A DNA stretch of 64,000 nt from Bisporella sp. PMI_857 (GCA_021307315.1 JAJSPD010000023.1:124001-188000); one strand, 5' to 3'. Shown: positions 45,722 through 56,409, numbered from the stretch's first letter. Program-made: numbers and translations. The notes: generated by a model not told the origin, from the sequence alone.

Positions 45722-46112
45722 AGAGAACTCGCTTCATAGGCTCGATTAGACTGGCATCGTCATCGGCGCCTTCACCTCCAAACATACGCAGCTGCTCTTT
45801 CTGCTTCTGCATCATATCCATGTCTGCCCAAGCTTTAGTGATAGCTTCCTCCTCTCCATCACAGACTTTCTCTTCTGCTCTGCAGGCAAGGGCTTTACAA
45901 GGAGCCCGAGATTCGTCGAAGGTTTGCTGTAGCATTAACGAGCCTTCTGGAGGGAAATGGATTGTCGAGTTGTGGGAATCGGCAGTGCCTTGTTTAAAAT
46001 TGTTGTATGTCAGAGAGGTCTGTGCTAAGGTTCGCCGCTTCCTCGAACCTGGCCTCTCCCGTCGCCTGTTCCGACGGCTGTATGGCCGGTCGGATGTGTT
46101 GGGTATGATCAT
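45684..46112 (-). CDS. Hypothetical protein (142 aa)
   Basis: A single-exon frame from ATG at 46112. Basic N-terminus (SRRNRRRERPGSRKRR), then an acidic helical region (DGEEEAITKAWADMDMMQKQ) and a hydrophobic end VLFNLFGDIDFGYP. A 185-codon frame lies antisense; I prefer this strand because the composition looks more protein-like. No domain recognised; its 3' end overlaps the plus-strand fragment by ~38 bp. Confidence 0.35.
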   Translation of the reverse strand: MIIPNTSDRPYSRRNRRRERPGSRKRRTLAQTSLTYNNFKQGTADSHNSTIHFPPEGSLMLQQTFDESRAPCKALACRAEEKVCDGEEEAITKAWADMDMMQKQKEQLRMFGGEGADDDASLIEPMKRVLFNLFGDIDFGYP

Positions 46113-47138
46113 GTTAGAAGTACCTCCAAATTCTATTTTTCTTGGTGGCGCCCAGTTTCAAGCAGATGTAGGAGGCTTTTGTGAGCCTTCCAGATCTCGT
46201 AGAATACCGCAAGCAGGTAGAGTATATTTAATAAGCTCCAGTATTAGTTTTGGCCATGCTTTATCGGAATTTTAAATTATGAAGTATGCGCTGAGAAACT
46301 GATCCGTTACACCCACTTCTGTGTTAGCCCAGAGAGTCCTGTATGAAAAGGGTGGCACTAAGATCGTTCTGGGCGACGATCAGAAGACATGGATGAACTG
46401 ACGCAACGATAGGATTGACTGATGCGTGGGAAAGGCGGGGTATGTCCGTTGATGATTGGCGCAAGCCATTGGCATATGTTGCCCGGAAGAGGCTTCCGGA
46501 AGCGAGCGCTTAAAAACTGCCGTTCTCATTTTCAACAACATCGATCTGGAATTTCAGATCTAAGATATGTTATCTGAGATATGCTCTATGAGATGCTTTG
46601 TTCCTTCTGAGGTTAGCCGATGGGTTACATTTGCAGGTGGTTCAGCATTGACCACTTCACCACGGCAACGCCTTCCGGGTGTACGTCATCATTAAAAAAT
46701 TCGATTGTTGGTGATACGGATGAATTGTCGGTCCATTTTCATGCATAGGCGAGTCGCCTGTCGCACCCAACCCGCAAGCAGCAGCTGTGCGTCTCGGCAC
46801 TGTTCCGGAAGCGCGCGTCTACGTCGCCTAAATTTGCTGTGTCACCTCGATCTTTGTTGGTTTGCCTTTAGGCTTAGTGTACTGTATAACTGTTGCCATT
46901 TCAATCGATGACAAAATTAGTGTGTCATCTTGGCTTGTGATTTGAGCGAGCCCATTCGAGCTATCTTTAACGCGAAGCGCCGAGCACCCTGTTTAGCTAT
47001 GGGCCCATCCATTCTTTCAGAATATTAAGCGCCAGTGAGCTCAAGACGTAACGGTATTTTCACTCTGGACATGCGATATTCAGATTCCTCGCAAGCAGGC
47101 AAGTTGTAGCGAAGCTTTCTGATAGCCAATAATCCAAT
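46113..47138. other. Repeat-rich intergenic DNA
   Basis: Holds the recurrence of the 34062 block at 46194 and a copy of the second dispersed repeat at 46435-46562. No gene supported. Confidence 0.45.
46435..46562 (+). repeat. Second dispersed repeat family, further copy
   Basis: TGATGATTGGCGCAA, GGCTTCCGGAAGCGAGCGCT, TAAAAACTGCCGTTCTCA, AACAACATCGATCTGGAATT and TCAGATCTAAG match 33300-33425. Confidence 0.75.
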
Positions 47139-47359
47139 GTACTATCCCCTACCCTTAATAATCATGAAAACAGGGTATTTCGCCACTTTTCGTAATATCT
47201 TTACTCGTTGATTGGACTAAACCATAGTTAAACCCTTGTTTTTATTGCTCGAATCGTCTCGCACGGTTCAGGTCAGCTTAAACTCAATTGGGCAAAGACC
47301 CTTGTCAAGACCCGTGGGGTACCCTAGTTTTCATGATTATTAGGGGTAGGGGATAGTAC
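47139..47359. mobile_element. MITE with ~38-bp terminal inverted repeats and probable TA duplication
   Basis: Left end TACTATCCCCTACCCTTAAT...AATCATGAAAAC. Right end GTTTTCATGATTATTAGGGG...GGGGATAGTA. The arms are almost perfect inverses, bounded by TA on both sides, about 220 bp in all. No coding capacity. The TA boundary suggests Tc1/mariner-type mobilisation (inference). Confidence 0.82.
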
Positions 47360-48319
47360 AGTAGGCTTATTTTGTACGTGGGTTGGGCACAAATACTACG
47401 ACTAAACAGGTTCTCGCACTTGTTATAAAAATGTATTCGGTCCAGGTCATCCAGCCACTATAGTATGCGAAGAGCGCCGTATGTCTTTGCTTCAGATAAT
47501 TTGTATCTAAGTAATTCACTTCCCGTTCCTGGCCTAGAGCCGTGACTAGAGCGTGAGACTGGGGCCTTTCAATGAGTCACTGGTGTCAGACCGGCATCAA
47601 AAAGCATCTTCGGATGGGGGCCGCTGGTGATTGGCGATCGTGGATCCTGTAACCGAGATTGCGATGCCACTTTCTTGAAATCTTGGAAGCTGACCACTAC
47701 CAATCACAGCACCTCCTTCCCTGTCCGAAGCATCATGGCCTGAGGCGTCAAGGCATGATTGTCGACTCGGCTGATAGTGGATCTATCAACTTGCTAGGAG
47801 GGGTTACAAGGGTCGAGCGTACTACAAATAATCTAGCGCGTTAAACTTGAGCAAAATTGTGAATTGAAAAGTGCTGTTCTCAGATTTGGGAATCATTGTT
47901 AAGGATAGGTGCCAATAATAGAACACCACTGCTGGGGAAGTAACCGGAAATCATGATATTTTGGTCGTACTGCAGATATTAACTAAATTTTTAAAAAGAA
48001 GTTCATGATTTAAGATCTTTGTTCTTGAAAAGCTAGGGTTACTATTTTCCGAAATAGAACCAATGTTAAGCATCGTCCGACTCCTTTAGCTCAGAGACGC
48101 CTTGCTATAAATAGAACGTTAATATTCCAGTAACTCGCATCATATAACTCAGATCTAAAATTCTGAATCAATACTTCTATATCTGAGAAAAGAGCCGATA
48201 CTAAGCGCGCGCTCCAGCGCCTTCTTTGATACAGGTTGAGCAAATCACAGTGGAGAATTGGCTTCGGGTACACAGATGGATACAGGCGGCAATAAGGCGT
48301 TGTTAGCTTAAAATAGAAA
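47360..48319. other. Intergenic
   Basis: No gene supported. 48120-48235 (CAGATCTAAAATTCTGAATC, TACTAAGCGCGC) partly repeats 48360-48425 in direct orientation. Confidence 0.4.
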
Positions 48320-48570
48320 GCTGGTATTTCCAAGATATGAAAACAGGACATACAAAACTCAGATCTGAAATTCTGGATTGATGCTTTTATATGTGAGAAC
48401 GGCGAATACTAAGCGCGCTTCTAGAAGGCGTTAAACCAATCATAAGCGAGTACACCTTCCCCATATATTACCGAGGTCTATTGTTGCGCTAGAGTACCCG
48501 CCGTTCCATTCGGCTGTGCATTTCGGTATCCTAGGATATTGAAATACTTCACACATCCTGAGTATAGGCG
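48320..48570 (+). repeat. Dispersed repeat, copy 4
   Basis: GGATTGATGCTTTTATATGT, AACCAATCATAAGCGAGTAC, TTACCGAGGTCTATTGTTGC and CGGTATCCTAGGATATTGAA match the copies at 6355, 32640 and 33070. The left part also resembles the inverse of the second dispersed family. Confidence 0.75.
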
Positions 48571-49957
48571 GCTGGGGAGGTAGCTGGCACTTCCTCTCTG
48601 GTGAGCACCTGCCGTGTATACTCTTCTCACGGCCAGAGTCAAAACAGCTTGTGCCGGTAGGTTCGAATCCTGCAGCTGCTAACCCATCATGCTCAGAATA
48701 ACAGCGCGGCCAGTAGCAACGGCAACCTCGAAGGCGACTGCGACTCGGTATCGGATTATCCTTAGGGCCTGACAGTTCACGCACCGCTCTGGTCATAAGT
48801 CTCAGATTGGGATTGTGCTGGGGAGCGATCACGGTGGTGATCAGCATTGGAGGAAGGTGGCTGCATGAAGCGTGCTTGCAGCAAGCTGGCAGCAACTCAA
48901 AGTTTTCCTACCTCAACAAAGCATCAACTGGACCACCCAGATCTCAAATGCGGTAACATTATACACAGTACAACACAACAAACACACAATTTGTATCGGC
49001 ACCTCGTAGTCTGAATCGATCTTCAAGTATGAATACTTTGGCAGCATTGGGATGAGTCGCGCGGCATCTTGATGATGCCCTTCACGGTAGAAACAATAAT
49101 AAACTAAGTATAACTTGATATATCTGCGTGGACAATTTTCCACACCCCAAAACCGTGAAGCCTTTTCGGCACGCAGGGATAGACGTTATACATAACAATA
49201 GCCATGGTTGCCTATGACTGCCTATTAGGCAGTCACACGTGATCTGGGATCCAACTGTTTTTCGGCACGCAGGGATGTATGCGATGAAAACAAATCGCGT
49301 CTTCACTAGGAAGCCATTTGCATCGACCAAGAATTAAATGACTCACATCACATCCTCAAGCACAAAGTAGGTGCCCTGACTTGGTGTAATTGCCCACACC
49401 GCTTCCCAAGCACAATGCCGGTACCCTGATTCTGATGCAGTTGTCCGCACCAGGATGGTGAGTGTGGAAAGGTATAGAAAGTGAGGCTCTTGGTTTTGCT
49501 GTTTGTGGAAATGCGCCTCACTACAAGATTTTCTTCTGAGTCAGAGTGCATATTTGTGTAGTTCGCCTCACATTTGGGGGTCTTAAAACACTTTAAGACG
49601 GGCGCGGAGTGAGGCACTATATGGTTGCATTTTACCCTGTGCCAACAAACACCAAATCCGCCTTTTGCCGAAGAGCCTCATCCGGGTAGTTATTTAACTA
49701 GGTCCCATGTCAGATCAGGCACGTCTACTGATAAGAGTTTTAAGAGGGTTTGCAGGTAGCAACGGTTTGTGTCTCCTAATTCTACTGTGGGAACGGATAT
49801 TAATTCATCAGCTCCAGAACGTCCAGTGTAGGGTAGCAAGCTTATGCCCTTCGTTGCTTCGGAAACACATCAACTTTACATATTTGTACGTTTAAATGCC
49901 CCTAAAAATTTCAACGGCATTATAGCTTATTAAGGATATAAAGGAGCAAGAGCAGTC
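48571..49957. other. Intergenic with isolated TIR-like words
   Basis: No gene supported. TTTTCGGCACGCAGGGAT occurs at 49163 and again at 49260 in the same orientation, each related to the TIR of the 43474 element. A short hairpin TGACTGCCTATTAGGCAGTCA is at 49217-49237. Confidence 0.45.
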
Positions 49958-50152
49958 ATGTGCATAATATGGACTCACTCGTGGGCTCAGTGTGGATGTC
50001 CAATGGAAGACGTACCGGAAAAGTGTACTGGAAATCCTACGGATCCCTATCAGTGCCCGCAAGTTCAATGGTTGTCAGCGTTGCCCACAAATGGTCATTG
50101 TGGTTGTTTGGCAACAACACCGTCGGAATCGTCGGCTGTAAGCGATGAGTGA
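49958..50152 (+). CDS. Small cysteine-rich protein (64 aa)
   Basis: A single exon beginning MCIIWTHSWAQCGCP, with further cysteines in PEKCTGN, YQCPQ and HCGC; eight Cys/His-type ligands in all. Tiny intracellular proteins starting MC and spacing C-G-C, E-K-C, C-P and H-x-C are frequent in filamentous ascomycetes. I infer a zinc- or disulfide-stabilised orphan. No signal peptide, so it is unlikely to be secreted. An overlapping frame two bases later has no such pattern. Confidence 0.55.
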   Translation: MCIIWTHSWAQCGCPMEDVPEKCTGNPTDPYQCPQVQWLSALPTNGHCGCLATTPSESSAVSDE

Positions 50153-50389
50153 CCAAGTTTTCCTCCAGATAGATAGATACCAAGGAAAGAACACTATAGT
50201 TTTGGCCTATTCAAAGAAAATCTAAGGGGGGCTTCATAAAGTTTGCTCTGGTGACGTTTTTAATACTACACTTGACCGACCATACATATCCTAACCTCCT
50301 GCTTCCCAACCAAAGCCTACGTCCCAGCGCTAGACATAGCATAAATGCCTAGGTCTACAAATGTTAGGACCTAAACACAACACCTAGGT

Positions 50390-50842
50390 TTATCTTACTG
50401 GACGCATAGCAAGTCGTTTCTTTCGAGTCGCGGCTCGAGTGTCTGGTCGAATTGGAAATTCTCGGTTGTGCTGAAAATTTATGGATTTGTATGCCTCCAC
50501 CTGCCAGTTTACTGTCCCTCTTATTTGGGGGTTGAAGAGCTCCTTAATGGCCAAACTCGAACCACTTATAGTATATGCCTTGACTTGAGGCTCGATTGTC
50601 GATACACCGTAGTCGAAAACGATATCAACTTGCTCTGATTTCGCCCCATCTTTGATCCGCGTAATTAAGTGACTGATTTTTGTTTTGTCAATAGAGAGTC
50701 GTTCGCAAAACGTGTCAATCAATTTAGTATCGGCTTGGTCGAAGGAGGGGGAGAGGTCGAAGGAGGGGTTGATCTTTCGAAGTTGGGAAGGGTCAGTCCG
50801 GAGAAGTATTCGTAATGGGGGTTGGGGTGAAAGCAAACTCAT
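50390..50842 (-). CDS. Hypothetical protein (150 aa)
   Basis: A single exon from ATG at 50842: Ser/Pro-rich start, then a mixed alpha/beta body (KISHLITRIKDGAKSEQVDI, VNWQVEAYKSINFQHNREF) and a strongly basic tail RAATRKKRLAMRPVR. Evenly distributed composition and lack of a competing frame support it. I do not recognise a family. Confidence 0.55.
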   Translation of the reverse strand: MSLLSPQPPLRILLRTDPSQLRKINPSFDLSPSFDQADTKLIDTFCERLSIDKTKISHLITRIKDGAKSEQVDIVFDYGVSTIEPQVKAYTISGSSLAIKELFNPQIRGTVNWQVEAYKSINFQHNREFPIRPDTRAATRKKRLAMRPVR

Positions 50843-51129
50843 ACTAGGCTTGAAGGGAGCTGGTTGTGTGGATAGGATACTGATAATTTAGGGTGATGTG
50901 AAGATAGCAGAGACTCTCCTAGCCTGATGAAAGAGCGTCGGCTGGCGAGTGATGACAGCGGGCTAAAGGACGGAATAACTGATTATCCGAGATGTAGTCA
51001 CATGATGTTGATGTGACGTAAGGATCACAAGGGGCAAAAGGGGCAGTGGGAGTCCTAGTGAACAAGCAAAAGAAGCTGTGTTGATCTGATCTATCTAAAA
51101 GGAAAGAAGGAAAGAGAGATAAGTTACAA
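50843..51129. other. Intergenic
   Basis: Upstream of the 150-aa gene; purine-rich run near 51100; no gene. Confidence 0.4.
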
Positions 51130-51651
51130 TATAAGTTGTCGGCGATAGTAATTGACTAGCTCCTTCCGAGGACATCTGGCTACAGGGCTTACGAGGAAAT
51201 CATTGAAGTCCGATTCTGAAGCAAAAGGGCCACAAGGATAGCCATTATTGAGGCGGTGGTCATATGCTGCCCCCCCGCCCCGCCCCCATTACAAGACCCA
51301 ATGTAGGTAGGCGTCGGAGGAGGCACGGCTCGTAGTTCGTGGAGGTAATTGCGAAGGTCAGTCTGGGTTGCTCTACGCGCCGCCTCGTTCATGCTTGGCC
51401 ACGCATCCATAAGACGACAGCCAGGGATGGCACTCATAGAGAACCAGCTATTTAGATTCTTATCATTCTCATTGAGGTAAAGATGTATGCCGGCGAACAA
51501 AATCCATGGCCTCAACCTCTCTCTGAACCTGGTAAGTTGTTCCATACTTGACATAAACGGAATCCGTAGCCCTGTAGGCGCTCTTCCGTGGTAATTGAAC
51601 AGGACTGAGAGTTGGTGAATTTGCGTTCTGTCGGTCCAAACGGTATTGCAA
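51130..51651 (-). pseudogene. APH-family phosphotransferase pseudogene
   Basis: The minus strand reads DSVYVKYGTTYQVQREVEAM and FVRRHTSLP (N-lobe), then in another frame LNSWFSMSAIPGCRLMDAWP and DLRNYLHELRAVPPPTPTYI. After a C/G-run at 51272-51286 it continues in a third frame as YDHRLNNGYPCGPF, ESDFNDFLVSPVA. These are consecutive motifs of fungal APH-like kinases. Two frame breaks, a deletion after TSLP and loss of the catalytic HGD half make it dead. There is no usable ATG at its 5' end. Confidence 0.75.
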
Positions 51652-52580
51652 TACTTTGTGATGATAGACGTTGTTGTTGTTATTCTCTATCTAAGCGCTA
51701 GCTAGTCATACGCCCGGTAAGTCATGTGATCTCACTAGTGCCTTGGTACCAACACGTTCGACATTTGATTCAAGGGAAGAAGGTTTTGACACCACGTCGC
51801 AGGTCGTTCGGCGCCTCATTTGGCTAAGCGCCTTTGACAAGGATCCTACGAGCTAGGTCTGTAGTAGGCACAGCTAGTAACATTTCTTGGTGTTGGTCAC
51901 GTCTACCATATATTCTTGTGATGCCTGAAATTTTTTAGCAACTAATGGTTCGATTGGATGACCTTCCTCTAAAGCTACAATATTAGCCCAGCTCGAAGAT
52001 GTGACCAACATAAATGGGGCTAGCATAGATATCAGTTATTGGTTTTCTCTAATCGCATGCTAAGCACAGTATTCGGTGCTAGGCTTAATTAGTATTGGCG
52101 GAATTTTTGTTTGCCAAGTTTGCTGCCTTGAAAATCATATTTGGCGGCCTTGTTTGCAAGGCGAACATGTAACCCACCAGGTCATACACGGCTGATGTTG
52201 CCTAAATCTGATGGTGCATCGAATCATGGTTCGGTCCAAACTTCAAACTTCAGTACAGCAAATCTAAGGTTTCCTCGAATAATTCCAATTTCAGAAAGGC
52301 GGTCTTCAATATCAGCTGAATCATCAGTAAGTAAATCAAAGCCATTAGTTTCTGAACTCAATTACTTGCTAAATACTCACAGAACATCATTGTGACCTGG
52401 AGTGGACACATTTCAACACTAGCGCAACACAGTCGCCTAGTTTCAATATTCAATCAGTCCAGCGGCCGTCAGCCAAGGTCAGTAAACATTCAAACTCACT
52501 TTCTCAATATTTACAATACTAGCGTCTCTACCAAAAATGAGAAATATTAGACAGTGTAACTGACAGCTACCATAGAAAAC
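51652..52580. other. Intergenic
   Basis: No supported gene; an 84-codon plus frame at 52141 shows nothing recognisable. Confidence 0.4.
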
Positions 52581-52778
52581 ATGTGCACAAAGGCTGCCCC
52601 CGCGACAATCTACCGCAAGTGTAACCACAAGACGGATGGTGTCGAAAGGATATTCCACTGTAATGAATATCCAAATGGCCCGAACTGCGCAAACCCCCCT
52701 TATAATCATTCTATTACCGATAATAAGCTGAACAAGTGGTGCGACGACTGTGTTGCAGCAGGAAAGGGAACAAACTGA
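52581..52778 (+). CDS. Small cysteine-rich protein (65 aa)
   Basis: A single exon beginning MCTKAAPATIYRKCNHKTDG. It has seven cysteines plus histidines in a pattern KCNH...HCNEYPNGPNCANPP...WCDDCVAAGKG, ending GKGTN. This resembles a metal-binding knuckle. No signal peptide. Same general class as the 64-aa protein at 49958, but the sequence is different. Function unknown. Confidence 0.6.
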   Translation: MCTKAAPATIYRKCNHKTDGVERIFHCNEYPNGPNCANPPYNHSITDNKLNKWCDDCVAAGKGTN

Positions 52779-53003
52779 ATGGTCAATAAATATCACGTGG
52801 TAACATTCATGAGGCTTTCAATTGGCTCAAATGAGCATGGGTCCAGACCTTGCCGAGTTATCACGTGTGCTGGAGACGGAATGTGAAACGTCAAAAGCTC
52901 CTTAGATCACAACATCATTTATCTGTCTTGCTGGTATACTTTTAAAATTATAAACGACTTCTCTTTACTGAGTAGTACTTCGACTCTTTTTAATATAGTC
53001 AAT

Positions 53004-53936
53004 ATGAATTTCATTACTCCAATCCGCGACAAATTAGATCATTGTCTTAGTATCGGACAAGCTCCCTCTCAAGGTCTTGTGTATGCCCTAGATGCCGATA
53101 TCGTAATTAAGATGCCTTTTCAATACAGTATTCCAGACGATTTAGATGACAACGCAATATTCTATTTGAATCATGCGCTTCAAAGCTTCGTTGCAATGGA
53201 GAGAGAACTTGCAGTGTACGATGCTATAGCTATTCGGCCACATACCAATATTGTGCGAAGGTTAGAGGTGAACTCGTCAGCCTGCCTCTTTCTGGAGCGC
53301 GTACAACCTTTGGAGCAAATGTGGCCTAATTCCAATAAGATGATGCGTCATCGCTGGATCAGGGAACTTGTCGATGCCATTAGTTGGCTGGAGGAGCTTG
53401 GTTTCACTCACGGGGACCTCGCCGTTCGCAATCTTTCCGTCGACTCAGCCAACCGTCTCAAACTATTTGACTTTGGCTCCGCTACGACGCACGATCATTA
53501 TGGTTACGAAGCTGACGTCAAAAGAGACCACTTTGGTCTAGCTACATGTCTTCACTACATCCTCACTGGAGTTGAACCCTTCGCCAACGTAGACTCAGCG
53601 CAAGAGGTTCGGCAAATCGAGAGTCGACTACTAATGGGCGGTGGCACTATTGAAGCTGGTGCTAAGGCCCTAACGGATGTTATCCAAGCTGGCTGGACCG
53701 GACAGGCGGCACCAACCAAGTTTTCCGAAGTAAAGGAACGTGTAGAGGCGATCATTGGTGTTACGGATCTGGATATTGTATCAGCAACATCAGAGGAACA
53801 TTACCAACGCCTAGAATCCCGTTGTGTAGAGTGGCTAAAAGAGGCAACCGTTGATCAAAGGTGGATGAATCCTGAAGATTACTGTGCAGCCTGTAGGGCT
53901 CAAGGGTATGAAGTAGAAATGGATATCTGGCGGTGA
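53004..53936 (+). CDS. Protein kinase-like protein (310 aa, single exon)
   Basis: Kinase fold with ATP-anchoring Lys at ~36 (DADIVIKMPF), alphaC Glu in MERELAVYDAI, catalytic loop THGDLAVRN at ~135-143 (HGD in place of HRD) and DFG at ~156-158 (KLFDFGSAT). A short C-lobe includes DHFGLATCLHYILTGVEPF. After ~260 residues a tail with WMNPEDYCAACRAQG ends the protein. The glycine-rich loop is weak (SQGLVYAL). Stand-alone fungal kinase-like proteins of ~300 aa with HGD catalytic loops form large accessory families. All catalytic residues are present, so activity is plausible. TTTTTAATATAG just upstream could be a TATA element. Confidence 0.88.
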   Translation: MNFITPIRDKLDHCLSIGQAPSQGLVYALDADIVIKMPFQYSIPDDLDDNAIFYLNHALQSFVAMERELAVYDAIAIRPHTNIVRRLEVNSSACLFLERVQPLEQMWPNSNKMMRHRWIRELVDAISWLEELGFTHGDLAVRNLSVDSANRLKLFDFGSATTHDHYGYEADVKRDHFGLATCLHYILTGVEPFANVDSAQEVRQIESRLLMGGGTIEAGAKALTDVIQAGWTGQAAPTKFSEVKERVEAIIGVTDLDIVSATSEEHYQRLESRCVEWLKEATVDQRWMNPEDYCAACRAQGYEVEMDIWR

Positions 53937-54339
53937 GGCGGAGTTCTTTGATGTTTGTCCGACCCTTAATGCAATGTGCATCAACAATGGTTGTACGTAA
54001 CATCGTAGTTTGTCTATTGATGCAGCTTCGGTTTTGCGCTTCCAAGGTGGTAATTCTTTCTCCTTACCATTTATAAAAGCCCCTTTGTAGAAGAACCTTC
54101 TCCGTCGCCTGCTATTGGCAGTCAGTGACGCCTGGTGCAATGCCGTCTGTTTGAACCATTCTGCCTTGATATAGAGGCACGACGTTTCATTACTAGACTG
54201 GCGAGTTCGAGCTCCTGGCTTGCTTAGGGTTTCAACATCTAAAGTCTCATTTGATGAACCAGACGAACACTACAGGTCTTCGTGCACAATTATATCTGCA
54301 GAGCCACAGCTATTCCTTGCCTTCCGTGGCTTTCTAGGT
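53937..54339. other. Intergenic
   Basis: 3' side of the kinase gene; no supported gene. Confidence 0.4.
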
Positions 54340-54611
54340 CTCAACATAATCGGAGACCGCCTGAAAGGATGGATGCGCGCATGGAATACCGACGGTGGAG
54401 GAGTCAAGGTCTTCTTTTCAGCAGGTATCTGTCGTAGGACTGCTTCGTGATCGATTACAGCCCTATAGGCAGTCCCTTGTCGATTTCGCTGCTCGTCCTC
54501 CGCACGTTTTCGTTCCCGCTCTGCGCGCTCGTTAGCTTCCTTTGCTCGCTCATCTACTTCTCGGAGCAGTTACTCAAGACGTTCAAAGTCTGATTCCCTC
54601 CTTAAGGACAT
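54340..54611 (-). pseudogene. Relic of a charged coiled-coil protein N-terminus
   Basis: From ATG at 54611 the minus strand reads MSLRRESDFERLE, a TAA, then LLREVDERAKEANERAERER, KRAEDEQRNRQGTAYRAVI. This is the Glu/Arg/Ala heptad region that opens a widespread fungal protein family. The nonsense codon and the degenerate 3' side show decay. Confidence 0.5.
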
Positions 54612-55436
54612 TTTGGTAGGAGTGGGTTATTGTTATCGTGCTTGAATAACGACCTTGGGAAGGTCATCAATTCGGCGAGGCGGGTATTGTCAAGGCAATG
54701 GCTCATGCCGACACAGCGGGACACTAAGTCACATGCAAAAATCCATTGAAAAGCCTAAGCAAACAAGAGATTAGACTTCATCCCAAGGTCGTTTCTTGAG
54801 CAACAACGATGACTCAGTTGTTCTACCCGATCAGCTCCGCCCAGCTCCGCTAATAGACTTCATTCCACCTGTGCTGAGGGGGCAGCCTGATGCGCCATAA
54901 TAGCAGGCAGACACTATATTGTACATTGCCTATGTTTACGCCTTGCTACTTGAGTTATCTCGGCCCTGGCGTGCGTAAAGATGTGAAGGATATCACAAGT
55001 TGTGGTCCCTGTCAAAGGAAGGTTGTAGTCACAAGTCGTAATCCCTGCGATACTCGTGAACGAGGCTGAAGCCTCAAAGACAGCTCACCGAGTTCAACAG
55101 GCGGGCTGTATCTCTACAACCGCCAAAAATATAGTTTTATATGCATTGTGCCACAACATCATTTAATCAGAGTTTGAACACTGCCACGGTGATTTTCAAG
55201 ATAATTTGCATTAGACTCCTTAATTTGAGAGTAATCCGAACATTCCCCCCCCAGGCTTTACAAATAGGTTATGTTCGTTCTCGTTCACATGATAGGTCTG
55301 CTCTTGGTTAGTACTGACTCTATGATCATGTGACAAAAGTTAGGAATGTCTCGTAAATAAAAGCGGGGTTTCCGTTTGATCGCCTCGTTAGCAACCCCAC
55401 CTCCTCTCCTAACGATCTTCCACACTAGATATCCAA
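54612..55436. other. Intergenic
   Basis: No supported gene; CCTCTCCTAACG precedes the next gene. Confidence 0.4.
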
Positions 55437-56409
55437 ATGTCTGAAGATTTGCTAGCAAGGATTGAGCGCGACCTTTGCAAGATGGGGGCAGAAATTTGGA
55501 CTATTAATGGACCAGTTGATACGCTCCTCGAGAAGGTTACACAATTGAAAGCGCAACTCGAAGTCCATGTGTCATTACAAGCCACTGCAGAGTTGCTACA
55601 AACAACAAATAAAGGCGAACCTCTCCCAAATCAGCAAGCTACAAAAGTGAAGCATTTTGTTCGCCTCACTTTTCAAGTGAACAGTCGAAAGCCGCGCAAG
55701 AAAAATGATTGCAGGGAAGACAGATATCGAAGACTACGCCAATTGGACTGCGATGCTTTAAAGCTTTGTGGTTTATCTTATACAGCCGAAGATATTATCA
55801 ATATAAGTAACGCAGAGTTTGAAATTCTTCATCAACATGTAGAGGATTTCGTACGCCATCGTAATCTTTCCAAGCTTTTATATGGCCCCGACGTAAACAA
55901 AGCTGTCGAATCTAACATTGAAAATATCGATGACAATCAGTCATTCAACAAATTCATGCAAGGTGCATAATGTAGACACTTAGAAAAACATAAGACTAAT
56001 TAGACCAGCACACAAAAAACGAAAGTACGATGAAACAGAATCACCACACAAAGCGGCTCAAGGTGAGTTCAACACTTTATAGCCTTTCTATCTGTCGTTA
56101 ACTTTATTATAGCATCGGTAAACTGTCCGACTGGTGCGCCTGAGGAGGCCAAAGGTGTGTTACGTCTCTTTTACAAATAGCAGGCAACTGATCTTTTCAA
56201 AAGGTTCATCAATGAACAGTTACGGAGATGTGTATGCTCTCGATCTAGTAGACGCACAAAAGGCTCTGTCCCGGAATGAAGATGTTATGGAGATATATTT
56301 AACGATTCCGTACAAGGAAAATGAAAACAAAACCGCATTCCTCACATCTTGGGTTTCCGCAGACTTAGGTATACTTTTAAGCAAAACGGGCCGACTATTG
56401 GCTATCTGA
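55437..56409 (+). CDS. Hypothetical protein, four exons (275 aa)
   Basis: Exons are 55437-55962, 56009-56062, 56113-56154 and 56204-56409 (828 nt). Introns are 46, 50 and 49 nt, with GTGCAT...GACTAAT...CCAG, GTGAGT...TTATAG and GTGTGT...CTGAT...AAAAG. The N-terminal ~70 residues are helical (ERDLCKMGAEIWTINGPV...). The middle is basic (VNSRKPRKKNDCREDRYRRL). Exon 2 adds HKKRKYDETESPHKAAQ, a nuclear-signal-like string. The last exon reads GDVYALDLVDAQKALSRNED and ends in a hydrophobic stretch. I do not recognise the family. It is convergent with the next gene; their stops are 20 bp apart. Confidence 0.68.

Noticed and set aside
45718..46275. 185-codon plus-strand frame
   Set aside because: It overlaps a more protein-like minus-strand frame and reads through the repeated block at 46194; no recognisable features.
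48650..48680. GGTTCGAATCC string resembling a tRNA B box
   Set aside because: The T-stem is weak, no A box or matching acceptor stem is found at the right distance, and the region is part of a longer unrelated stretch.
48440..48895. 151-codon minus-strand frame
   Set aside because: Half of it is the dispersed repeat, so openness is likely chance.
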